From NCBI GenBank assembly GCA_017428265.1, contig JAFRRD010000013.1, forward strand, positions 1 to 58,372: a DNA stretch of 58,372 nucleotides. The letters are read 5' to 3'. Both the position numbers and the translations under genes were made by a program. The stretch is from Lachnospiraceae bacterium (GTDB taxonomy: Bacteria > Bacillota > Clostridia > Lachnospirales > Lachnospiraceae). The notes beneath the pieces are model-generated. The model had not been told where the DNA came from, searched no databases, and saw nothing but the letters and a program-made list of their open reading frames with translations. Shown here piece by piece: positions 7,795 through 15,576 of the stretch (its first letter is position 1; the number at the start of each line of letters is the position of its first letter).

Positions 7795-8777
7795 CTTCCT
7801 TCCGCTTTGCCGTCAAACGGCTTTTCGTCACGCCCTGGTTCGCGCTTTTCTGGATCCTGATCCTGCTCGTTCCCGTCATGGCGCAGCGCGCCGCAGCCGA
7901 AGTGGCCGTGCCCGCGCCGGGCTATGCGGTCGAGGGGCAGGCGGATGAAGACGCTGCGCGGATGGCGGCCTATCTGGAAGAAGCCGGCTTTGTGCGTTAT
8001 GGCTCGCAGGAAGATCTCCGGCAGGCCGTCGATGAAGGCAAAGCCGACGCCGGCGTGGTGATTCCGGGAAATATTTCCTCAATAGTGCAGAAAGGCGCCA
8101 TAGAGAGTTGCCTGATCCTGATAAAATCCCCCAACTCTTTCCTGCCCGACCTGTGGCAGGAGCATGCATCCGCGGCGCTCTTCGGTGTGTACTCACCTTA
8201 CGTCATGGCGGATGCGCTGGACGGTTCGGGTCTTTCCGAAGAGGAGATCTTCGCCGCCTTCTACGAGCGCTTCGACGCCGGCAAGCTGTTCAGTTTCGAG
8301 ATTGGCAGCGCAAAAGGCCATGTGGAACCGCTGACCGAACGGCAGGACCGTTTCTTCCTCGGCGCGCTCTCGCTGCTTCTCTTTGCCGCCGCCTTCTATG
8401 CGGCTGCCGAGCCGCTTACCGACGAGACCCGCGCCCTTGCCGCCCGCAGCGGAAAAAAAGCAGCGTTTTCGCACTTCTTCCTGCCCGGTGCCGCGGTACG
8501 TTACCTTTTGCTGTGGCTTGCGGGAGCCGGCGCGGCGCTGCTCTGCGGACGGCCGGGTATGGTGCCTGCGCTTGCCCTGTTCGTGCTGCTCCTGGCCGTG
8601 TTCGGCCTCGTGCTGAAATCGATCCCCGGAAAAGCCTGGCAGGGGATGCTCTGCCTGTTCATTCTGCTTCTGTCACTGGCTCTCTGCCCGATCTACAGCG
8701 ATCTTTCATTGGTCTTCCCGGCCGTCGCCGTGATCCGCCGCTTCCTCCCGCCTTACTGGCTGTGGATGATGGCGTGA
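7791..8777 (+). CDS. Second ABC-2-type permease-like protein
   Basis: 328 residues with the same plan as the previous gene: first helix around residues 12-30, an outer domain of about 150 residues, then five or so helices ending in LPPYWLWMMA. It is shorter than its neighbour, so the pair could form a heterodimeric channel. The start overlaps the upstream stop by ATGA and carries a strong GGAGGTGA site. Similarity between the two permeases is visible in their layouts (for example AAVIILPEG in the first and AGVVIPGN in the second, both before the next helix). Last gene before the terminator at 8802. Confidence 0.75.
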   Translation: MTSFRFAVKRLFVTPWFALFWILILLVPVMAQRAAAEVAVPAPGYAVEGQADEDAARMAAYLEEAGFVRYGSQEDLRQAVDEGKADAGVVIPGNISSIVQKGAIESCLILIKSPNSFLPDLWQEHASAALFGVYSPYVMADALDGSGLSEEEIFAAFYERFDAGKLFSFEIGSAKGHVEPLTERQDRFFLGALSLLLFAAAFYAAAEPLTDETRALAARSGKKAAFSHFFLPGAAVRYLLLWLAGAGAALLCGRPGMVPALALFVLLLAVFGLVLKSIPGKAWQGMLCLFILLLSLALCPIYSDLSLVFPAVAVIRRFLPPYWLWMMA

Positions 8778-8801
8778 TCAGAACTTTTTGAGGCATAAAT
8801 A

Positions 8802-8834
8802 AGGACGCCGCTGCGGAATGCGGCGCCGTTTTTA
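8802..8834 (+). terminator. Terminator of the ABC exporter operon
   Basis: CGCCGC/GCGGCG stem with an extra G-C pair beyond an A-C mismatch and loop TGCGGAAT, followed by TTTTT. It begins 24 bases after the last stop codon. Confidence 0.75.
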
Positions 8835-9148
8835 TGTCCATTCATATTTTGTTCATATATTTCGCAAAAAACAATTACATTCTCCACACATAAACAACAC
8901 AAGGTTCCTGTATCCTATGAAGCAGATAAGAGTTTTTTCATAATCTGAGCTGAGAATCAGCTCCCTCCTTCTTCATTAATACTTTAAGGGCGGCATGCTG
9001 CTGGGACATGCCGCCCTACCTTTTTATTTGCGGATAATATCCCGAACCGTCAGTCTTCATCCCGCTCTGCCAGGCAGCAGCCTGCACAGACACGGCATTC
9101 GGACGCCCGGCATGACGGCACATGCGCCGGCAAACGCAGGCTCCGGAT
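8835..9148. other. Intergenic region with two hairpins, no gene recognised
   Basis: The left part (8838-8945) is AT-rich, unlike its surroundings. It is followed by a tight perfect hairpin, GAGCTGA-GAA-TCAGCTC (8947-8963), and a strong terminator at 8987-9025. I find no convincing ORF. The layout (AT-rich start, hairpin, terminator) would suit a small RNA of about 100-150 nt on the plus strand, but I cannot identify a promoter or a known family. The part from 9026 to 9148 shows nothing. Confidence 0.35.
8987..9025 (+). terminator. Strong intrinsic terminator in intergenic DNA
   Basis: AGGGCGGCATG and CATGCCGCCCT form a perfect 11-bp stem followed by ACCTTTTTATTT. No coding gene on the plus strand ends nearby after the operon terminator at 8802, so it either backs that one up or ends an unannotated small transcript. 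Confidence 0.75.
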
Positions 9149-9179
9149 AAAAACCGCGCATTCCTCTGCGCGGTTTTTA
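9149..9179. terminator. Bidirectional terminator downstream of TSUP gene
   Basis: AAAAACCGCGCA, loop TTCCTC, TGCGCGGTTTTT: a perfect 12-bp arm pair with A and T runs. It would end the minus-strand TSUP transcript after a 3' region of about 165 nt. That region also holds a GCGAAAATGC/GCATTTTCGC hairpin at 9190-9214. Confidence 0.85.
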
Positions 9180-9344
9180 CCGAGGTTCAGCGAAAATGCA
9201 TCCGGCATTTTCGCGGTTCACGAGGTTTCCGGAAAGCCTGCGCAAAGCCGCCGCATATCCGTGCCGTCCCGGGCGGACGTCCGCCGTGGATGGGAAGGAC
9301 TGCTGCCGGGCGGAACTGGACCGCAGACGGTGCGCCGGAACGGT

Positions 9345-10070
9345 TCAGATATTATTAAGTATCGTGATCACGCCCGAAACCAGGACCATGAGATAGACCA
9401 TTTTGCGCAGCAGGTCAGGCTTCATTTTCCCGGCCAGGATCAGGCCGACCCTCTCACCGGCCAAAATGGCTGCGACCGCTGCCGCGATCGACGGCAGCAG
9501 CGGAAGTGTAATGATTCCCTTGGACGCCCGGATGACGTTATTGATCACCGCAGCGATAAAAAACAGCAGCTGCAGATTCGTATTGTATTCTTCCCGTGTT
9601 TCATATTTTTCCAGAAACATCAGGGACATGAGCGGGCCGCCGATCCCGAACATCGCCGAAGAGATCCCGGAGACCACAGGGCAGGCAACCATGGTCACAC
9701 CGTTGATGCGCATGTGCGCGCGGTCGGACCAGACCAGATAATACAGTGACAGGACGGTCAGAAACGCGCCGAAGATGATTGCCAGAACGCGCGTCTCGAT
9801 CTTCTGCACGAACTGCAGCGTCACCACGCTGGCGATCATGTACGGGATCATGACCAGGAACACGAAGCGGGGCTTCAGTTTGTCCCGAAACTTCCAGATC
9901 AGCGTTGCCGAAAGAAAGCCGCCCGCAATGGAATTCACCGCGGCCGCCTGTACGATCGGCATCAGATGCGGCAGCACCAGCATCATCACGAGCGCGCTGC
10001 CGAAGCCGGCCATCGTCTGCGTGACGCCGCCGGCAAAAGTGATCAGTATCAACGGAACCCAATAAGACAT
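9345..10070 (-). CDS. TSUP (TauE/SafE) family membrane permease
   Basis: 241 residues with about seven or eight hydrophobic segments. The family-typical N-terminal FAGGVTQTMAGFGSALV and the second-half repeat GISSAMFGIGGPLMSLMFL show the internal duplication of TauE/SafE proteins. Members move sulfite, sulfonates or other organosulfur anions across the inner membrane, usually as exporters. No sulfur enzyme lies beside it, so the substrate is open. It diverges from the ClC gene, and its promoter overlaps that gene's start. GGGGAAGAG precedes the ATG. Confidence 0.88.
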   Translation of the reverse strand: MSYWVPLILITFAGGVTQTMAGFGSALVMMLVLPHLMPIVQAAAVNSIAGGFLSATLIWKFRDKLKPRFVFLVMIPYMIASVVTLQFVQKIETRVLAIIFGAFLTVLSLYYLVWSDRAHMRINGVTMVACPVVSGISSAMFGIGGPLMSLMFLEKYETREEYNTNLQLLFFIAAVINNVIRASKGIITLPLLPSIAAAVAAILAGERVGLILAGKMKPDLLRKMVYLMVLVSGVITILNNI

Positions 10071-10094
10071 TCTCTTCCCCTTGCGGCCGAAGCA

Positions 10095-10143
10095 TTGACA
10101 CCGCCCGCCAATTCATTATATATTTATATTATGAAATATTCAA
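10095..10143. promoter_or_regulatory. Interlocked divergent promoters (TSUP and ClC)
   Basis: Plus strand: TTGACA (10095-10100), 18 nt, TATATT (10119-10124) for the ClC gene. Minus strand: TTGAAT (10138-10143), 17 nt, TATAAT (10115-10120) for the TSUP gene. The two -10 elements overlap, so RNA polymerase should not occupy both at once. The plus promoter would start transcription at or next to the ClC start codon at 10131. Confidence 0.6.
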
Positions 10144-11420
10144 TGAAAACCAAGCCAATTGTCCACAGTATCCGTTATCTCTTCAAATGGACGCTTTTTT
10201 CGCTGGCGGCCGGCGCCGCCGGCGGGCTCACCGGCGCCCTCTTTGCCAAGGCGATCCGGGCAGTCACCGGACTGCGGACGGATCATCCCTGGATCATTTA
10301 TCTGCTGCCTGTCATCGGCGCTGCGATCGCGCTGCTCTATAAACTCACCCACGAAGAAAAAAACCGCGGCACCAACATGGTCCTGACCGCGATCTCGGAA
10401 GGCAATGATGTCACCGTTCCGACCGGGCCGCTGATCTTCGTCTCGACCATCCTCTCCCACCTCGGCGGCGCGTCCGTCGGCCGCGAAGGCGCTGCCCTGC
10501 AGCTTGGCGGCTGGATGGGACGACGTTTCGGCGAACTGCTGCATTTTTCCGATGACGATCGGCGCATCGCCGTCATGAGCGGCATGAGTGCCGTCTTCGC
10601 CGCCCTCTTCGGCACCCCCGTCGCCGCAGCCATTTTCTGCATTGAAGTGGTCCGTATCGGCGTTTTCCACTACGTCGCGCTCATCCCCTGTGTTTTCTCC
10701 GCCTTCATCGGCTCGGAAATTGCGAAGCGTCTGGGCGTTCAGCCGGAGCTCTGGCCGATCGGTACTGTTCCGTGGACCGGCGCGGTCAATCTGCTCAAGG
10801 CTGCCGGGCTCGGCCTTTGCTGCGCGCTTTTATCGATCCTGCTCGTCATCAGCTTTCATCGGGCTGCAGAACTCGCCCGGAAACTCATCCCGAACGCAGT
10901 CCTGCGCGCAGCCGCCTGCGGCGCGCTGATTGCCGGCCTGACGCTCCTGCTCGGCACGACCGTCTACAGCGGCGCCGGGACGGAGCTGATCAGCCTCGCT
11001 ATGGCCGGAAATACGAACATCTTTGCCTTCCTTCTGAAGCTTCTCTTTACCGCTCTCGCCATTGCCGGCGGTTTCAAGGGCGGAGAGATCGTTCCGACCT
11101 TAAGCATCGGCGCCTGCTTCGGCGCACTGTTTGGCACAGTTGTCGGCCTGCCTGTTCCCTTTGCTGCCGCGCTCGGCATGATCGCGGTCTTCGCCGGCGC
11201 CACGAACTGCCCCATCGCCTCGCTCATGATCGCCATGGAAATGTTCCAGGGCGCAGCCCTTCCCTTCTTTGCCATCACAGTGACCCTGTCCTTCGTCCTT
11301 TCCGGCTACTACAGCCTGTACGGCAGCCAGCGATTCGCTTTCTCCAAGACCGGGATCAAGGTGGAGGAAATGAAAAAGGAAGAAGCTGATCCCGTTTCCG
11401 GGAAGACCTCTTCCGAATAA
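10131..11420 (+). CDS. ClC family chloride channel/transporter
   Basis: 429 residues, multi-pass. Family signatures are visible: GREGAALQLGGWMGRR (the gating Glu of GREGP is kept), GTPVAAAIFCIEVV, and GGEIVPTLSIGACFGALFG near the second anion-binding region. The GSGIP motif is not obvious in its usual place, where KNRGTNMVLTAISEG occurs. It is expected to pass Cl- or another halide, perhaps with proton exchange. I chose ATG 10131 because the upstream in-frame extension overlaps the TSUP gene and looks non-coding. No Shine-Dalgarno is seen at 10131 or at the next ATG (10143). With the promoter placement this suggests a leaderless or very short-leader mRNA. Confidence 0.88.
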   Translation: MKYSMKTKPIVHSIRYLFKWTLFSLAAGAAGGLTGALFAKAIRAVTGLRTDHPWIIYLLPVIGAAIALLYKLTHEEKNRGTNMVLTAISEGNDVTVPTGPLIFVSTILSHLGGASVGREGAALQLGGWMGRRFGELLHFSDDDRRIAVMSGMSAVFAALFGTPVAAAIFCIEVVRIGVFHYVALIPCVFSAFIGSEIAKRLGVQPELWPIGTVPWTGAVNLLKAAGLGLCCALLSILLVISFHRAAELARKLIPNAVLRAAACGALIAGLTLLLGTTVYSGAGTELISLAMAGNTNIFAFLLKLLFTALAIAGGFKGGEIVPTLSIGACFGALFGTVVGLPVPFAAALGMIAVFAGATNCPIASLMIAMEMFQGAALPFFAITVTLSFVLSGYYSLYGSQRFAFSKTGIKVEEMKKEEADPVSGKTSSE

Positions 11421-11455
11421 AGCGGCGGGCCGGCACGCGATTGCCGGTATGGTCA

Positions 11456-11562
11456 TTTACAAAAAGATCGTCTTGGATATAATATAGATTCGCCTCGCGG
11501 ACGATAAGGAGAGAAAAGAACGAGGTGCAGCCGCCGGCCGTTTTCACGGCCGGCGGCTGCTT
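11456..11562 (+). other. Promoter, Shine-Dalgarno and terminator with no clear ORF
   Basis: TTTACA (11456-11461), 16 nt and TATAAT (11478-11483) look like a promoter. AAGGAG follows near 11506 but no ATG comes after it. A perfect GCAGCCGCCGGCCG/CGGCCGGCGGCTGC stem (11527-11560) followed by TTCATTTC ends the unit. The product would be an RNA of about 70 nt. The hairpin may simply terminate ClC transcripts, or flavoprotein transcripts from the other side. Confidence 0.45.
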
Positions 11563-11576
11563 CATTTCACAGGCTG

Positions 11577-13193
11577 TCAGGCATGGGCAAACCCTAAGCC
11601 GATCTCCCCTGCCTGATCCAATGAACAGATAAAGCTTCCGGTGAACGCTTCATCCTTTTCCGGAAAGTCTTTCCGGTAATGGGCACCGCGGCTTTCTTTT
11701 CTTGCTTTTGCCGACAGGGCCAGCATCCGTGCCGTCATATGGTATGACAGATATTCGTACGCCCGCCTGTCCTCCTCTTTTCCGGCCTTTGCGCCTTCGA
11801 TGATCTCTTGCCGTTCGTCCAAAAAATGCTCAAACCTGTCTATCGATGTTTCGTCTCTGATGATGGAAACCTCTTTCCATGCCATGGATCGCAGCATGCG
11901 GATCTCCTGTTTCCAGTCGATCCCCGAGGCCACAGTCTTTGTATCCGGGATCACAAGCCTGTTTTCCTGATGCGTTTCCTTTGCATACTCAGCTGCCTTT
12001 CTGCCGGCGATTCGTCCGGATACAACTGCCTCTGTCAGCGCAACGCCGGGCAGTCGGTTTGCTCCATGCAAGCCGCCGACTGCTTCACCGCAGGCAAAGA
12101 GTCCGGAAACATCGGATGAATAATCCTCGTTCACGCAGATTCCTCCCATATAGAAATGCGCTGCCGGAGCAGCCATCAGCAGGTCCTTCCGCACATCAAT
12201 GTGATGATTTCGCAGCGTTGTCGTAAATTCTCTGTATTTAATTTTCCACACCTCTTCATTGATACCAGAACAGTCAACGAAGATGCAATTATTTGCGCCT
12301 CTGCCAGCATTGATCTCGGACTGGACCGCAATGGCCATCTCATCTCTTGTCGCCAGATCTCCCTTAGCACTGTAACGCTGCATAAAGGCTTCTCCACTCG
12401 AGTTCCTCAGCACCGCTCCGTCTGCAAACAGCGAGCCTTCGATCTGCATACGAATTGGAACCCGCAAAACGCAGGGATAAAACTGAACATACTCCATATC
12501 CCTCAGACGGGCTCCTGCTTCCAGGGCAAGGCGATACGAATCGCAGGTCACATCCGTCGTATTATTCGTCCACTCAAATAAGGACGCACCGCCACCCGCA
12601 GCCAACACCACGCTTTTTGCGAGCACAGAAAAACGCTCTCCGCTGTAATGATCGATGCAGATGCATCCGCAGATCCTGCCGTTCGTCCTGAGCAGCCTGA
12701 TCACCGAAGCCCGGTTCAGGATGCTGATCTGTTCTCTTTCCACGACGGTGCTCACCGGTTCCGTTATGGAAAGCCCTCTTGTCTGAAAGCACTTATCGCT
12801 GTAATCCGTATAATAGAAACGCGCCGTCGAATGGCCGCCGACCCGTCTTACCATCAGATCATCACCGAAATGACGAAGCCTGACACCGTTTTCCTTCAGG
12901 AAAGACAGGACTTCATTCGATGAATTCAGCACCCGGTCAACCATTCGGGGATCGTTGATCCCGTTTCCTGAGCGGAAGAGATCGTCCCTGAACAGTTCCA
13001 ACGTATCATTCTGCGCATTTTCGGGATAATAGACTGATACGCCGGCTCCTGCTACGATCGAATTGCCCGAATGCCCCGCCAGGCTTTTGCAGATCAGTGT
13101 GACACTGCTGCCCTTTGCCTTTGCTGAAAGCGCAGCCGCCATACCGGCCAAGCCGCCTCCGATAATAATAACGTCTGTTTCGATCTGTTTCAT
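11577..13193 (-). CDS. Soluble FAD-dependent fumarate reductase/succinate dehydrogenase-type flavoprotein
   Basis: 538 residues. The Rossmann FAD motif IIIGGGLAGMAAALSA lies at residues 9-24. A second nucleotide-contact region is AKSVVLAAGGGA. The fumarate-reductase-type capping domain follows, then GLFACGEAVGGLHGANRLPG and the C-terminal helical domain with ESRGAHYRKDFP, typical of the FrdA/SdhA/NadB/AprA superfamily. I started at 13193 because AAGGAGTG lies just upstream and the motif follows at once. No iron-sulfur or membrane subunit is adjacent, so it probably works as a soluble oxidoreductase on an unsaturated acid or related substrate. It faces the acoA-type operon and may be co-regulated with it. 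Exact substrate unknown. Confidence 0.85.
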   Translation of the reverse strand: MKQIETDVIIIGGGLAGMAAALSAKAKGSSVTLICKSLAGHSGNSIVAGAGVSVYYPENAQNDTLELFRDDLFRSGNGINDPRMVDRVLNSSNEVLSFLKENGVRLRHFGDDLMVRRVGGHSTARFYYTDYSDKCFQTRGLSITEPVSTVVEREQISILNRASVIRLLRTNGRICGCICIDHYSGERFSVLAKSVVLAAGGGASLFEWTNNTTDVTCDSYRLALEAGARLRDMEYVQFYPCVLRVPIRMQIEGSLFADGAVLRNSSGEAFMQRYSAKGDLATRDEMAIAVQSEINAGRGANNCIFVDCSGINEEVWKIKYREFTTTLRNHHIDVRKDLLMAAPAAHFYMGGICVNEDYSSDVSGLFACGEAVGGLHGANRLPGVALTEAVVSGRIAGRKAAEYAKETHQENRLVIPDTKTVASGIDWKQEIRMLRSMAWKEVSIIRDETSIDRFEHFLDERQEIIEGAKAGKEEDRRAYEYLSYHMTARMLALSAKARKESRGAHYRKDFPEKDEAFTGSFICSLDQAGEIGLGFAHA

Positions 13194-13513
13194 AACACTC
13201 CTTGCTGCCAGGCTGATAACACGGAAATCAGCGTTATATATTTTTTCTGTTAATATTAATATAACATAAGCATTTTCAGATTGCACGCAGTTCATTTCCA
13301 GCAAACAGCGTTTGTTTTCCCTTCTCCTGCATAGCTGAAATTCGACGGAAGCTACAAGCTTTTTCTTTTTCGTCTCTTTTTTGCACAGCTTTTTCCTTGT
13401 GAGTCAATAGTGTTTTTCTGTTTTACTTTTACAGATCACATTTTTATAATGAAAATGATGTATTAGGCAGAATACGCCGTTTTTGGAAACACGTGAAGAA
13501 AAGAGGTAGGTAT
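13194..13513. promoter_or_regulatory. Divergent control region of flavoprotein gene and dehydrogenase operon
   Basis: An AT-rich 320-base gap. On the plus strand TTTACT (13422-13427), 17 nt and TATAAT (13445-13450) form a good promoter for the dehydrogenase operon, leaving a leader of about 55 nt. I looked for a -24/-12 sigma-54 promoter of the kind used by Bacillus acetoin operons and saw none. No clear minus-strand promoter or operator stood out. Confidence 0.6.
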
Positions 13514-14494
13514 ATGAGCAATTTTCCCTCCAACGAGAAGGCGCTCGGGATGTATCGCAAGATGTATACGATCCGAAAATACGAAGAGTGCCTTTACTAT
13601 TTATTCCTGGAAGGCATGATGCCCGGTTCTCTGCACCAGAGCACCGGTGAAGAAGCTTGTGCCGTCGGGATGCTGTATGATCTCCGTACGGAAGACTGGA
13701 TGGCGACGACGCACCGGCCTGCAGGACACGATATTGCCAAAGGCGTCGACATCAAAGCAATGATGTGTGAAATGTTCGGCTCGGAGGAGGGCTGCTGCGG
13801 CGGCCACGGCGGCGCTATGCATACTGGTGACATCCGTGTTGGAGCCATGCCTGCCAATGCGATCGTAGGCGGTGACCTCCCCATCGCAGCCGGTGTTGCC
13901 CTGAGCAACAAAATGAAACATAACGACAATGTCGTGGTCTGCTTCCTCGGCGACGGTGCTACGAATGAAGGCTCCTACCACGAAACCATGAATGTTGTCG
14001 GGCTGTGGAAGCTGCCTGTCATTTTCGCCTGCGAGAACAATCTTTACGGTGCCAATACCTCCGTTCTGCTCTCCTATTATGCGGAAAATCCTGCAGCCGA
14101 CCGTGCAGAATGCTATGGGATTCCCAGTGAAGTGGTCGATGGCAACGATGTTCTGGCTGTCAACGAAGCTGCGACCCGTGCCATTGCCCGTGCACGTGCC
14201 GGTGAAGGTGCCACGATCCTGGAACTCAAGACCTACCGCCACGGCGGCCACAGCCGTAATGATGCCTGCGGATACCGTCCCGACGCCGAGGAGGATTTCT
14301 GGATCAATCAGCACGATCCAGTCAAGTCGTTCCGTAAAGTTATCCTGGAGCACGGTGTGATCAGCGAAACCGAGTTGGAAGCCATTGAGGCTGAGATTGA
14401 GAAAGAGATCGACGAAGCCGCCGAATACGCCAAAACCGCGAAGCAGCCGGACTACGATTCTGCGACGAAAAACATTTTCTGGGAGGGCAAATGA
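13514..14494 (+). CDS. acoA: 2-oxoacid/acetoin dehydrogenase E1 alpha subunit
   Basis: 326 residues. Thiamine diphosphate-dependent E1 alpha, which with E1 beta cleaves acetoin or decarboxylates a 2-oxoacid and passes the acyl group to E2 lipoate. Motifs: the TPP motif GDGATNEGSYHETMN ending in ACENN, the HQSTGEEA region that contacts cofactor, and the loop YRHGGHSRND. AcoA and PDH alpha subunits are hard to tell apart by eye. The acoA symbol is my best reading given the short E1 alpha, the alpha-beta-E2-E3 order and the clostridial setting. ATG 13514 has AGAGG upstream; an in-frame GTG seven codons earlier has none. Confidence 0.85.
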   Translation: MSNFPSNEKALGMYRKMYTIRKYEECLYYLFLEGMMPGSLHQSTGEEACAVGMLYDLRTEDWMATTHRPAGHDIAKGVDIKAMMCEMFGSEEGCCGGHGGAMHTGDIRVGAMPANAIVGGDLPIAAGVALSNKMKHNDNVVVCFLGDGATNEGSYHETMNVVGLWKLPVIFACENNLYGANTSVLLSYYAENPAADRAECYGIPSEVVDGNDVLAVNEAATRAIARARAGEGATILELKTYRHGGHSRNDACGYRPDAEEDFWINQHDPVKSFRKVILEHGVISETELEAIEAEIEKEIDEAAEYAKTAKQPDYDSATKNIFWEGK

Positions 14495-15561
14495 TCATGG
14501 CGAAAATGACGATTGCTGAAGCCTATAAGCAAGCCATCCGCAACGAGATGCTGAAAGACGATACCGTTTTCTGCATCGGTGAAGATGAAGATATTCCCGG
14601 TGGTATGGGCGGTTCCTTTACCGTGACCAAAGGTCTCGGAGAAGAATTCGGCGCGAACGTTGCCATTGAAGGGGAGGACGGAAAACTCCATTTGAAGGGC
14701 TGTGACGATGTCGGCTATAACCGCGTGTTCAATACGCCGATCTCCGAGATTGTGACCGCAGGTCTGTGCGTCGGCGCTGCCATGCACGGCATGAAGCCGG
14801 TTGCAGATGTGCATTACGGCGATTTTCTCTTCTGTATGATGGACCAGTTAGTCAACCAGGCTGCAAAGATGTGCTATATGTCCAACGGTCAGGTACACGT
14901 GCCGATGGTTATGCGTGCCCCTGTCGGTGCAACGAGCCGCGGCGCACAGCACGCACAATCGCTGGAAAGCTTTTTCTGCCATGTACCGGGACTTAAAGTC
15001 ATCTGCCCCTCCACCCCTTATGACGCCAAAGGGATGATGACCGAAGCGATCCGGGATCCTGACCCGGTCATGGTGTTCGAGCACAAGCTTCTGTACAGCG
15101 GCAAGACCATGGCAAATGCCGTCGGTGAAGTCCCTGAAGAGGATTATACCGTTCCCTTCGGCAAGGCAGCCATCCGCCGCGAAGGCAAGGATCTGACGAT
15201 CGTTGCCAATATGCTGATGTGGTATCGGGCAATGGAAGCCGCTGAGGAGTTGGAAAAGGAAGGCATCAGCGTCGAAGTCATCGATCCACGCAGCCTTGTC
15301 CCGTTCGACTATGAGACCATCCTCGCCTCCATCTGCAAGACCCACAAACTGATGATCGTTCACGAAGACCATTACACCGGAGGCTGGGGTGCAACACTTG
15401 GCAGTTATGTCGCTGAGAACGCCATCATGGATCTGGATGCTCCAATCGTTCGTCTGGCAGCGTTGGATACGCCGATTCCCTTCTCTCCGAAGCTGGAAAA
15501 CTATGTCGTTCCGTCCACGGCCGGCATTCTCGAAGCTGCGCGCAAGCTCGCAAAAATGTGA
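14491..15561 (+). CDS. acoB: 2-oxoacid/acetoin dehydrogenase E1 beta subunit
   Basis: 356 residues. Transketolase-type pyrimidine-binding and C-terminal domains of E1 beta. Recognisable stretches are CIGEDEDIPGGMGGSF (family: GEDVxxxGGxF), NTPISE, MRAPVGATSRGAQHAQSLE, and VIDPRSLVPFDYETI, followed by VHEDHYTGGWG. It forms the heterotetramer active site with the alpha subunit. Its ATG overlaps the alpha stop codon (ATGA), with GGGAGGG just upstream, so translation is coupled. An insertion (about residues 55-80, EGEDGKLHLKGCDDVGYNRV) between the GGMGG loop and NTPISE is longer than I expect for PDH beta. Confidence 0.87.
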   Translation: MIMAKMTIAEAYKQAIRNEMLKDDTVFCIGEDEDIPGGMGGSFTVTKGLGEEFGANVAIEGEDGKLHLKGCDDVGYNRVFNTPISEIVTAGLCVGAAMHGMKPVADVHYGDFLFCMMDQLVNQAAKMCYMSNGQVHVPMVMRAPVGATSRGAQHAQSLESFFCHVPGLKVICPSTPYDAKGMMTEAIRDPDPVMVFEHKLLYSGKTMANAVGEVPEEDYTVPFGKAAIRREGKDLTIVANMLMWYRAMEAAEELEKEGISVEVIDPRSLVPFDYETILASICKTHKLMIVHEDHYTGGWGATLGSYVAENAIMDLDAPIVRLAALDTPIPFSPKLENYVVPSTAGILEAARKLAKM

Positions 15562-15576
15562 GAAACGGAGGCGCAT

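Noticed and set aside
13194-13513. Sigma-54 promoter for the acetoin-type operon
   Set aside because: No GG-N10-GC pair with the right context was found. A normal TTTACT-N17-TATAAT promoter is present and no AcoR gene lies nearby.
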